NCBI RefSeq assembly: GCF_004210375.1
Contig: NC_134831.1
Coordinates: 5,022,001-5,086,000 of the forward strand
Length of the DNA stretch: 64,000 nt
From: Tachypleus tridentatus
Lineage: Eukaryota; Arthropoda; Merostomata; Xiphosura; Limulidae
Direction of reading: 5' to 3'
Shown: piece after piece, positions 1 through 9,738 of the stretch
Layout: every line of letters starts with the position of its first letter
Position numbering within the stretch: position 1 is the stretch's first letter
The notes under the pieces: model-generated
The model's input: only the letters and a program-made list of their open reading frames with translations
Told to the model about the DNA's origin: nothing
Databases searched by the model: none
Program-made: the position numbers and the translations under genes

Positions 1-2560
1 GTTTTTTAAAAGATTATACTATTCCGTCAATTTTGGAGAACAAAGTGTGTTTAATAAACCTTGATACTATTCCGTCATTCTTTAGAGAACAAAATGTGTT
101 TGGTGATAGTTCGTGTTATTCCGTAATTCTTTAGAGAACAAAATGTGTTTAGTGATAGTTCGTGTTATTCCGTCATTCTTTAGAGAACAAAATGTGTTTG
201 GTGATAGTTCGTGTTATTCCGTCATTCTTTAGAGAACAAAATGTGTGGAATTAACCCTCACTCTATTTCGTTATTCTTTAGCGAACTGTATGTGTTTAGT
301 AAAACTATTTCATATCATTCAATCATTCTTCATAGAACAAAATGTGATTAGTAATACTTCGAACTATTCCTTCATTCTTTAGAGAACTAAATGGTTTAGT
401 AAAACTACAAACTGTTCCATCATTCTTTAGAGAACTAAATGTGTTTAGAAACGTGCATACTATTCCATAATTATTTAGATAACAAAATTGAGTTAGTAAA
501 ACTACTTCGTATCATTTCGTCATTCCTAAAGAGAGAAATGTATTTAGTAAAACTTCATACTATTCCTTCATTCTTTTAGAGATACAAATAAATACGTTTA
601 GTAAAAGTTCAAATTATTCCATAATTATTTAGAGACACAACAAAATTTGTTTATTAAAACTTCATACTATTCGGTCATTCTTTAGAGAACAGAATGTGTT
701 TAGTATAACTTTTTTACTAGTTCATTACACTTTAAACTACTAAACGTGTCTAGTAAATCTACTTGATATCATTCCGTGATTTTTGATTAAAACTTAAAAA
801 AATCCGTCATTCATTGGAGAACAAAATGTGTTTAGTAATACTTCATATTATTTCGTCAATCTTTAGAGAACTAAAAGTGTCTAGTAAGACAACTTCACAT
901 CATTCGGTCATTCTTTAAAGAAACAATGTTTTTTTTCTAAAGCTTCATACTGTGCCGTCTTTCTTAAGAGAATAAAATGTGTGTAGTAAAACAACATCAT
1001 ATGAATCCGTTTTTTTATAGAAGAAACTGTGTTTAATAATACTTCTTGCTATTCCATCATTCTTTACCGAATAAAATTTGTTTAGTAAAACTTCATGATT
1101 TTCCATCATTTTTTAGAGATTCAACAAAATATGTTTGGTAAAACTTCATACTATTTCGTCATTCTTTAGAGATACAAATAAATGTGTTTATTAAAAGTTC
1201 AAATTATTCCATAATTATTTAGAGACACAAAAAAATGTGTTTAGTATAACTTCTTACTTTTCCGTTATACTTTAAAGAACTAAACGTGTCCAGTAAATCT
1301 ACTTGACATCATTGCGCCATTCTGAGAACAAAATGTGTTTAGTAAAGCTAGATACAATCAGTCATTCTTTAGATAACAAATGTGTTTAGTAAACCTTTCT
1401 ACTATTCCGTCATTCTTTAGAGGATGTAAGTGTGTTTAGTAATACCTCATTTTATTCCGTCATTTTTAGAGAACAAACTATGTGTAATAAACGTTCGACC
1501 TATTTCGTCATTTATTAGCGAACTAAATGTTTTTAGTAAAACTTCACACTATTCCTTCATTCTTTAGAGAACAAAATTTGTTTTGTAAAACTTTATACTA
1601 TTCTGTCATTCTTTAGAGAACAAAATATGTTTAGTAAATGTTCATACTATTCTGTCTTTTTTTAGAGAGCAAAACGTGTTTAGTAAAACTTCATATTCTT
1701 TCGTCATTCTTTAGAAAACAAAATGTGTTTAGTAAAATTTCATATTATTACGTTATTCTTTAGAGAACTATATATGTTTAGTAATACTGCATGCTATTCT
1801 GTCATTATTTAGAGAATACAATTGTTTTAGTAAAACTATTTCATGTAATTTCGTCATTGTTAAAGAGAGAAATGTGTTTAGTATTCATCTTATTCCGTCA
1901 TTCTTTAAATATACAAGAAAATTTGTTTAGTAAATCTTTATACTATTCCGTCTCTCTTTAAAAACAATAATTGTTTAGTTGAACTACATACTATCCGTCA
2001 TTCTTTAGATAATAATATGTGTTTAGTAATACTTCATATTATTCCGTCATTTTTTAGAGAACAAAATATGTTTAGTAAAACTTTGTACTTTTCTGTCATT
2101 GTTTAGAAAACTAAATGTTTTAGTTGAACTTCATACTATTCTGTCATTCTTTATAGAACAAAGTCTGTTTAGTAAACCTTCATATTATTCCGTCATTTTT
2201 TAGAGAACAAAATTTTAAGGAAAACTTCATATTATTCCGTCATTCTTTAATGAACAAAATATCTTTAGTAAAATTTACACTATTCCGTTGTTATTTAGAG
2301 AACAATAAGTGTTTAGTTGAACTACATAATATCCGTCATTCTTTAGATAACAATATGTGTTTAGTAATACTTCATATTATTCAGTCATTCTCTAGAGAAC
2401 TGAATGTGTTTATTAAAACTTTATAGCATTACGTCATTCTTTGGAGAACTAAATGTGTTTACTAAAACTGCTTCATACTATTCCGTGTTTAGTAATAAAT
2501 ACTTTACATTATTGCGTCATTTTAAGAGAACTAAATGTGTTCAGAAACTTCGTACTAAAA
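1..2560. repeat. 49-bp minisatellite array, about 50 diverged units
   Basis: Units of about 49 bp built around ATTCTTTAGAGAACAAAATG and ATACTATTCCGTC, separated by TTTAGTAAAACTTC. Copies at about 115-260 are nearly identical and most others diverged with small indels. The array enters from the left edge of the window and lies downstream of the stargazin-like gene. No spacer diversity or coding potential was seen. Confidence 0.85.
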
Positions 2561-3299
2561 TGATTATTTAAATTTTGGTTCTGAAAATAACAATCCTGTA
2601 AAATCTGTCGTGCGATGAAAATTTGTTTTTTAGATCTGAACAAGAGAAACCTGAGATTGAAACAGAATTATTATGTCGGTAGTGTTTTCTCTCTATCTAT
2701 TGTAATGTGTCGCCATCTAATGGTTGTATGGAAACTAAGACAGTAATATAAAGTGTGCCTGATATCCGTACGGTACAATAATTTGTTTGTTATATGTCGG
2801 ACATTTAATTTCCATAAATAAGTCCGTCCATTAAATATTACATGTTATTAAAATGAATATTAGTACCAAGTTAAAATCATTTTAATTATAAAGATCTTAA
2901 ATGGTTGATGTAACTGCAGGTGTAAACAAACATTTTTTTAATCCCTTGTACCCGTTACTCTCGTAACTTGAAAGTTAAATATAGCACACAAAAAATAACA
3001 TTAGCGTAAAATGAAACGAAAATTTATTTTTCATAAATTTAAGTGTGTGCTTATGTGTATTACAGTTCAGAAGTATCTTTGATCAGAAATAGCAAATGAA
3101 ACACAACAATGTGAACACATTCATTTATTTAATGTGGGACAAAAAGCACACTAAAAAAAACCATAAAACTAAACAACCCTTCAATATTCCAAAAATATAA
3201 ATCAACCTATTCAAAAATAAATTTATTAAATGACTTATATAGTTGAATAACCTAGCCAGTTTCGCCTAAAAAATCATAATGTAGTATTCAAATAGTTTG
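2561..3299. other. AT-rich sequence, nothing recognised
   Basis: Follows the 49-bp array. It has no significant ORF, no SINE motif and no clear tandem structure. Confidence 0.5.
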
Positions 3300-3535
3300 A
3301 ATATCGTCTAAAGCTACTTTAGGGCTATCTGCGTTAGCCGCCCCCAATTGAGCAGTGTAAGACTAGAGGGAAGGCAGCTAGTCATCATCACCCTCCGCCA
3401 ACTGTTGGACTACTCTTTTAATAACGAAAAGGGGGACTGACCATACACATTATCACGCCCTTACGACTTAAGGGTTTGGTGTGATGGGGATTCGAACCCG
3501 AGACGAGTGCTTTAACCACCTGGCCATGCCGAGCC
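3300..3535 (-). mobile_element. SINE family A copy
   Basis: Near full-length but decayed. It runs from the 3' hairpin region (AAAGCTACTTTAGGGC) to a tRNA-like head with B box GATTCGAACCC and A box region CCACCTGGCCATGCC. A few bases around the anticodon arm are deleted. Confidence 0.8.
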
Positions 3536-5280
3536 ATATTAAATTGAAAGTTCAAAAAGCTAAAAAATTATCTTAAGAAGAAAATAAATAAAAATGTAGT
3601 TAAATATATTGAATATTGTTAAATTTCACTGTTTATATAAAACATACAGCTGTAAAGACAAGTTACTTATTACTTATTTGATGTTCCCTTAACACTGGAA
3701 ACCAATACTCCAGCATTTAGAAGAACAGAATTTTTGTATTTTAATTCACTATGATCTCTATTCTAATCGAACTAATCAATCTCTCTTGCTTCTGTATATA
3801 TATATATATATATATAGGTTTTCAAAACAAATTCAGATTAATTTGTGATAGCTCCTGTTCACATCTTATTATAATGTGATTTAAGGAATTATGTAAACAT
3901 ATCATAATTCTCTGCACGTGCATGTTAATATCTTTATAACAACGATACTACTCTTGGCTCGTGGAAAGCAAGGTCAAAATAGCTACATGATTTGTTCTCT
4001 GACCTTTATTATAATTCCCAGTCAAAATGTCAATTTTTTTTTTTATCTGTGTATATACACGAGGTTATTTAAATTTTTCTCTCGTAAGTCTACATGGCAT
4101 TGGCAAATTTTTGTTGTAATGTTGTTACAAATGGTAAAGGTTTCCACAAAAGATTTATTCAGACTGCAGTAACACAGAACAAGTCGTCAGGATATTGTAG
4201 TTTAACGATAAACAATAAAATGTTGGCTCTTTAATTATAAAATAATAGTTAATCAGGTCTGTGATAAAACACAATAACCTCCTTAGTAGTACATCGTTAG
4301 AAAAACCGAGTTTCAATACCTCTGATGAGCAGTGTAACTTTGTGGTTTATCACAAACAAACAACTGAACACAATAACTTAGCTAATCGTCACTAAATAAA
4401 ATGTTAGAACGTTCCAATAATTGATAGAAATAAGCGGCATGGTTGAGTGCTCGTGCAGAGTTTGGTAATATATATATATATGTATATTTCTGTTTAACTT
4501 TCCCTGAGATTTTCCCTGAATTTTCCAGGTATAAGCCATCCTATAGATGATGGTTAATTTAATGCATTTATACAATGATGAGTTTGAAAAAAATATATAT
4601 ATATTCAAAAAGTCAAATATTATCATTATACTCCTATATTAGTAACTACAGATTATTATAGCGAATTAAATCATCCTTTAAATGTTTAGAATGTGGATTA
4701 CGTGAATAGTGTACAGTTAGAGAGAACACTTAACATGAAATTACTGTATTGCGTTACAGTTGAAGATGCTACAACCACAAAACTGCACCTTCCTCGCGTT
4801 AAAATAAATCAAATAATTGTTGCATACAAACTTCTTAGAATAGAAAACGACTTCGTAATTAGGTATTTTAATATCAGTTTTACTCACACTAGATTCTAGG
4901 AAGTAGTTTTTATCAAAATAATATTAATGTCACTGAAAAAAAAAATAGGCCTAAAGCCCAAATAACCGTCCGGTAACCTTGCAAAACGGTCTAATGATTC
5001 AATATGGTCTATGATCTAGGAATAATTCCTCTGAAAGAAAAGGTGATTTAAAAACTGGATTAAAAATAAATAAAATCTTTGGGATCTCATAAAATTTAAT
5101 CTGTGAAACAAGAATTAACGTAATTATGGATTCATTAATATTTGTTGTTAGGTGTCTTGAACATATTAATATTACTTTCGTGTTTATTATTTATTCATCT
5201 GTCGATATTTGAACAGAGAAAAATATAAGCTTGAGAAGCCATTTTTCAGAAACCTTTTTTGATAAGAAAGTAAAGAAACG
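3536..5280. other. AT-rich flank with a family B SINE fragment
   Basis: A (TA)n run at about 3798-3817. A decayed family B SINE at about 4275-4368 (+) keeps AACCGAGTTTCAATACC and the tail GTGTAACTTTGTGGTT. The short ORFs at 3918-4172, 4378-4626 and 4693-4899 show no family features. Nothing else recognised. Confidence 0.5.
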
Positions 5281-5554
5281 TTGTTTTGTTTGTTTTTGAA
5301 TTTCGCGCAAAGCTACTCGAGGGATATCTATGCTAGCCGTCCCTAATTTAGCAGTGCAAGACTAGAGAGAAGGCAGCTAGTCATCACCATCCACCGCCAA
5401 ATCTTGGGCTACTCTTTTACCAACGAATAGTGGGATTGACCATCACATTATAACTCCCCTACGCCTGAAAGTGCGAGCATATTTGGCGCGCCGGGATGCG
5501 AACCCGCGACCCTCAGATTACGAGTCGCACGCCTAAACACGCTTGGCTATGCCA
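5281..5554 (-). mobile_element. SINE family A copy, subfamily A2
   Basis: Full-length. It has the B box variant GGATGCGAACCC and the head AGTCGCACGCC typical of the A2 copies (also at 30335 and 61032). The tail TTTGTTTGTTTTTGAATT lies at its left end. Confidence 0.88.
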
Positions 5555-6125
5555 AGAAACAATACTCTCTACATTTACTGTAATTTATCGAAGAAGTATT
5601 AGGATCAAAATAGAGTGACTTTAATTGATATCGAAAATAAAATGGATAGCTTTGAAAACAATACAACAAACTTTAGTGCCATTATTCAAGAAAATCGATC
5701 ATTGCTATGGTTACTCGCCAGAGAAGCTATAAGCACCTGCCAAAGTACAGGCTGTCCTCCCTCCCAATATGAAGTTCTATCGTAACACGTTTCCCTTGCG
5801 CAGTCAATTAATTTCGAATTGTTCGGTAGCAATATAGTGCTATTTTTGACATTAGTTATTGATTTATCTTACTTGATTTAATATTATGTGTAATATTTTT
5901 GCATAAAGTTCCCAATTTAAATAGGAGGGGATTGTGTTTTTAATTTTAAAAAGGGAAGGTCAGGACTGCAAATCGGAAATTAACAGTACTGTAACAAGGT
6001 AAAAAACACAATCTTGCTTTTCATATATCGTGGCGTATAATTCCACAAACGAAACAAATTATCCAAGCTAAGTATTGTACTCTCAAAATAACCCTAAATT
6101 AATTAGAATACTTTCACGAAATGTA
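5555..6125. other. AT-rich sequence, nothing recognised
   Basis: No ORF, repeat family or regulatory motif could be supported here. Confidence 0.5.
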
Positions 6126-6144
6126 GAGTGATTATATATTTAAA

Positions 6145-6345
6145 AACGGCTGGTATGGGTAGAGAAAGCACTAGTAGAGGAGCGAACAACGTTTCGACCT
6201 TCTTCGGTCATCGTCAGGTTCACAAAGAAAGAAAGGGTTACTGATCGGTAGCTGACCACATGTTTGAAAGCGGTTGTGTAATTGAGTGTAGAAATGTAGA
6301 GGTCGTGCTTAGACATTTATTAATATAGGTATGAAGGTGTTCCCT
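6145..6345 (-). mobile_element. possible retroelement end with hammerhead-like motif
   Basis: On the minus strand 6189-6217 reads CTGACGA, a GACC/GGTC hairpin with loop GAAGAA, then CGAAACG. This matches the CTGANGA-stem II-GAAA core of hammerhead ribozymes, except for one extra T before stem II and no convincing stem III. Such motifs are reported in the terminal repeats of Penelope-like elements. The flanks look like a dispersed repeat but no RT or GIY-YIG coding sequence is visible, so the element type is a guess. Confidence 0.35.
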
Positions 6346-6794
6346 TTAATTTTGCGTTTGTTTATGTGAAATTAGAGTAATATTTCGAAATGTCACAGTT
6401 AAGAACAAGCTTATAAAGGCCTAGCTAAATGTGAAGAACGTTTCTTATCTCTTGTTCCGTTTTGCTGTCTTTTCAGACGTTAATGTCTTAACAGTTAATA
6501 AATAGCTTTACTATTTTACTATGTAACGCGTTTACTGTTAGCCACTTTATATATTAGGCCTAATATTTACTGATACCGTAACTCTTTGTAACTAACTTAA
6601 ACATTTTTAATCTCCACGCTCATATTTTTAAAAACAAATAATAACAGAAACATAAGATGAAAAATGTTACCTCAGCATCATGCTTATTTATTGATGCAAA
6701 TCTGTCTTAACGTTTCAAGTCCAATACGTAGCTCAAAAAAATGTTTGTGCTTTGTGTACATGTTGAAAGTACGTTGCAAATACTGGCAAGATTT
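6346..6794. other. AT-rich sequence, nothing recognised
   Basis: Between the hammerhead-like motif and the CACACTTCC minisatellite. The ORF beginning at 6664 only reads into the minisatellite. Confidence 0.5.
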
Positions 6795-6865
6795 TCACAC
6801 TTCCTTCCTAAATTTTATTTACACACTTTCTCCCTACACTTCACTTTATTTTTACACTTCCTACA
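6795..6865. repeat. CACACTTCC minisatellite, left part
   Basis: Units containing CACACTTCC and TTTATTT repeat every 30-36 bp. The array is cut by the mariner element and resumes at 7785. Confidence 0.7.
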
Positions 6866-6867
6866 TA

Positions 6868-7773
6868 CGAGGGCTGTTCAAAAAATACGCGGACTGACGT
6901 CATAAAACAAAATGTACTTTATTTAGAAGTTACAGGTCTGAGACCCCTTCAAAGTACTCTCCTCCCCAACGCACACACTTATCCCAACGGTGTTTCCACT
7001 TGTTGAAACAGTCCTGGTACGCTTCTTTTGTAATGTCCTCCAGTTCCTTCGTCGCATTTGCCTTAATCTTGGGAATCGTCTCAAATCTTCTTCCTTTCAA
7101 GGATCTTTTGAGTTTGGGGAACAAAAAGAAATCGCAAGGAGCAAGGTCAGGTGAGTAGGGTGGGTGGGGAAGAACAGTGATCGAGTGTTTGGCCAAAAAC
7201 TCACGAGTTCTGAGGGCTGAATTTCGCAGCAACGCGGTGCATCTTCAATTTTTCGGTCAAAATCTCGTAACAAGATCCAACTGATATCCCACACTCTTCA
7301 GCAAGCTCCCTGACAGTCAGACGTTGATTTGCCCGCACCAAGGTGTTGATTTTGTCGACGTGTGGGTCGTCAGTTGACGTGGAAGGACGTCCAGGACGCT
7401 CATCATCTTCAATGGACTGTCGACCATCCTTAAAACGTTCATGCCACTTGAAACATGCCGTACGCTTTATAGCAACAACACCGTAAGCCGTGTTAAGCAT
7501 AACAAAAGTTTCAGTCGCAGATTTTCCAAGTTTAACACAAAATGTCACAGCAAATCGTTGCTCCTTCAGGTCATTCATTCTGAAATCTGCTAAACGAAAA
7601 AATCGCACTTCACTTAAAACCGCGTAGCTAATACACAAATGATGATATCTTCAATCGGGAAATGGCATCGTAATCAGCTGATCTGTGCGAACCTAGCGAC
7701 ACCAAGCGGATTCCCTGGAACCAACTGGAGCTGCACAATTCAAACAGTCCGCGTATTTTTTGAACAGCCCTCG
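6868..7773 (-). mobile_element. internally deleted mariner-like element
   Basis: A 906-bp element bounded by perfect inverted repeats of about 28 bp (CGAGGGCTGTTCAAAAAATA at the left, its complement at the right) and by TA on both sides (6866-6867, 7774-7775), the target duplication of Tc1/mariner elements. Complete relatives are about 1.3 kb, so roughly 0.35-0.4 kb is missing from the transposase gene. It sits inside a minisatellite. Confidence 0.9.
6930..7578 (-). pseudogene. mariner transposase, central catalytic part deleted
   Basis: The N-terminal part starts MNDLKEQRFAVTFCVKLGKS (ATG at 7578). It carries the paired helix-turn-helix region with WHERFKDGR and DDERPGRPS, and ends at KFSPQNS near 7201. 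The reading then changes frame to the C-terminal part, which contains YSPDLAPCDFFLFPKLK with the third catalytic Asp of the DD34D triad and ends at 6930. The stretch carrying the first two catalytic aspartates is absent, so the protein cannot act. The junction is near 7200-7245. Confidence 0.88.
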
Positions 7774-7784
7774 TACATTTGATT

Positions 7785-8140
7785 TTGTTTTCTGACTTCC
7801 GACGCACACTTCATTTTATTTTCACATTTCCTATGTGCCCCCCGCTGGTACAGCGGTATGTCTTCGGATTTACAACGCTAAAATCAGGAGTTAGATTCCC
7901 CTCGGTGGGGTGAGCAGATAGCCCTATGTGGCTTTGCTGTAAGAAACACAAACAAACACTTCCTACGTACATTTCATTTTATCTTCACACTTTCTTTCCA
8001 AACTTTATTTTATTTTCACACTTCCTCCCTCCACTTATTTATTTTATTTTCACACTTCCTCCCTCCACTTATTTATTTTATTTTCACATTTCTTACATAC
8101 ATTTTATTTTATTTTCACACTTCTTACGTGGGTTTCAACA
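7785..8140. repeat. CACACTTCC minisatellite, right part
   Basis: About seven units of TTTATTTTCACACTTCC with spacers such as TACGTACATTTCA and CTCCACTTATTTA, unit about 32-36 bp. It is interrupted by a family C SINE. On the minus strand each unit supplies AATAAA, relevant to the 3' end of the stargazin-like transcript. Confidence 0.75.
7839..7960 (+). mobile_element. SINE family C copy
   Basis: A short tRNA-headed SINE: A box region TGGTACAGCGGTA, B box AGTTAGATTCCCC, then the 3' hairpin at 7913-7938 (AGCA GAT AGCC CTATGT GGCT T TGCT) and an (ACAAA)n tail. It has no long central body like family A. Inserted within the CACACTTCC minisatellite. Confidence 0.78.
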
Positions 8141-8359
8141 CGTAACTCACTCCATTTAATTTTGTTAAGTTTCTATTTTTCGTTTCCTGCAAAAAAACAA
8201 ACAAAAAAAACACCACTCCTTTAGTGCAACTAAAATTCTCGTGTTTTGTGGGTGACAAATTTTAACGGTTACAGATACAATCGAGTCTCGTAATATTGGT
8301 ATGTCATAACCTCCCCTCTCCCCATCATCGCACGTGTCCCTCGAACTCTCGTGGCTCAT
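8080..8359 (-). other. probable 3' UTR of the stargazin-like gene
   Basis: This follows the TGA stop. About 250 nt downstream the transcript would enter a minisatellite whose units contain AATAAA on the minus strand (for example 8103-8108 and 8108-8113), the first good polyadenylation hexamers met. A T-rich stretch ending TTTTTTTGCAG (about 8184-8205 on the minus strand) resembles an acceptor but nothing supports its use. The UTR end is inferred. Confidence 0.45.
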
Positions 8360-8613
8360 TCATACGCGACCTAGTATGTTGGGCTCGTTTTCACGAGCCT
8401 GGTGCTCATTGGCTGCTTCATCTCCTTTTCGTTTTTTGGAAAAAATAATGAACGCGCAACCAGATGAGAGATAAACGGAGAACACCACCCACGCTAAGCC
8501 AAACGAATACCCGTACCCCCACACTGATCCTTGTGGGTGACGTGCCATCAAAAACTTTTCTTCGTAGTGAACGGAGCTTATAAGAACCTCGATCACGACC
8601 AGGGTTGTTGCAG
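8360..8613 (-). CDS. stg1: stargazin-like TARP, coding exon 4 (residues 162-245, stop)
   Basis: Terminal coding exon. The acceptor is TTTCCTCTCATAG at 8614-8626. The first two bases complete an Ala codon (G|CT). It encodes the rest of membrane segment 3 (ATTLVVIEVLISSV), the second extracellular loop (HYEEKFLMARHPQG), membrane segment 4 (GYSFGLAWVVFSVYLSSG, about residues 192-214) and a short cytosolic tail with KKRKGDEAANEH and the end NEPNILGRV. The stop TGA is at 8360-8362. The tail is far shorter than in vertebrate type I TARPs. The last four residues (LGRV) do not fit a class I PDZ ligand, which needs Ser/Thr at -2, so PSD-95-type anchoring as in vertebrates is not evident. Total length is 245 residues. 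Confidence 0.9.
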
Positions 8614-9424
8614 CTATGAGAGGAAATTGACATTAACATTGCTTCCAAATAACAGATAATTATTAAAAAGTGAGTAACGTTCAATTATTGTCATTTCCTG
8701 GCTAAACACTTCACATTGAAACTGATGGATGACCTTTCAAAATATTAAAAACTATGTAACTTAATGTGTAATTCGAATAGTGTTTGGACTGAAGCATGTG
8801 TGTGTCAGAAAATGATTTAACTTGATAACGTAGACAGATGTTAATTGTATATTTCACACACACCCCCAAGAAAAAAAATCATTCGGGGCAGAACCAGAAT
8901 AACTTCCTTCTTAATAGATTTAATAATAAAAAAAACTTCCTTAACTGGAAAACACGCTTTTGTTTCTTTTGTTCGCCCTTTCTGTGTTGTCTCTTTCCCT
9001 CATCCAAACACGAACCTCGTGTTTTATGATTTAACTTCGTTAGGTAGTAGATGGGGAAGTTTCGTCAGTTCATCTAAACGTGTGACTGAAGATATAATAA
9101 TAAAAACTGATGTATAATGATTATTATCTTTATTAGGTAAAAATCACGGCTGTCTTTTAATAGGTTCGTTTTTTTATTTGTTATAGATTAGAAAAAGCGG
9201 CTACCTAATTAGACCACTCGTGACGCCACTAACCATATAAAAAAATGGTTAGATATTCGTTAATATAACCACAATTATTTCAAAACCAATACGTCTACCC
9301 TACACGAAGAGATCATATTTATGGACTAATACAGTCCATGTTGTAGGATGATAATTCGTGGTCCTTAATGTATTTAAGTGTTAGTTCACTAATACTTCTG
9401 CGCATGTTATGTCTCGTGACAGTA

Positions 9425-9515
9425 GTTAAATACAAACCGACCGTATTAAGTCATTTGATTGTATAAACATTTAGTAATTAAATACAAACTGCTGTATGAA
9501 ATCATAAGTTTGTTT
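9425..9515. repeat. 53-bp tandem repeat, left copy
   Basis: Two units containing AAATACAAAC and ATTAAGTCATTTGAT / GTATAAACATTTAGTAATT. A related block lies at 11900-11965 on the far side of the SINE/hAT cluster, suggesting one array or a duplicated segment. Confidence 0.6.
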
Positions 9516-9650
9516 GCGTTTTAATTTCGTGCAAGTAAAAGGCTAGAGGGAAATGTCATCACTCCAACGCCGACTCTTGGACTACTCTTCAAACCCGCAA
9601 TCCTCGGATTATGAATAGAGTGCCACCTGACCATGCCTGGCCCGATTTAT
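9486..9650 (-). mobile_element. SINE family A, internally deleted copy
   Basis: Keeps the 3' end (TTTTAATTTCGTGCAA), a shortened body and the tRNA-like head (ACCTGACCATGCCTGGCC). It is followed by CGATTTATTAAATA, the same flank as that of the next SINE at 11872. Confidence 0.7.
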
Positions 9651-9658
9651 TAAATACG

Positions 9659-9738
9659 TTTGTTTGTGTGTTTCGAATTTCGCCCGAAGCTACACGAGAG
9701 CTATCTGCGTTAGCCATTCCCAGTTTAGCAAGCCTTGG
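9659..9738 (-). mobile_element. SINE family A, left part, split by hAT insertion
   Basis: The SINE 3' portion up to CCCAGTTTAGCA. The sequence stops where the hAT element begins and resumes at 11674 in the same orientation. GCCTTGG at 9732-9738 may be a decayed copy of the 8-bp duplication GACTAGAG seen on the other side. Confidence 0.75.

Noticed and set aside
8165..8359. 64-codon minus-strand ORF right after the stargazin stop, as an alternative C-terminus
   Set aside because: It follows the TGA in another frame. No donor in exon 4 makes a convincing join and the sequence lacks family features. Treated as 3' UTR.
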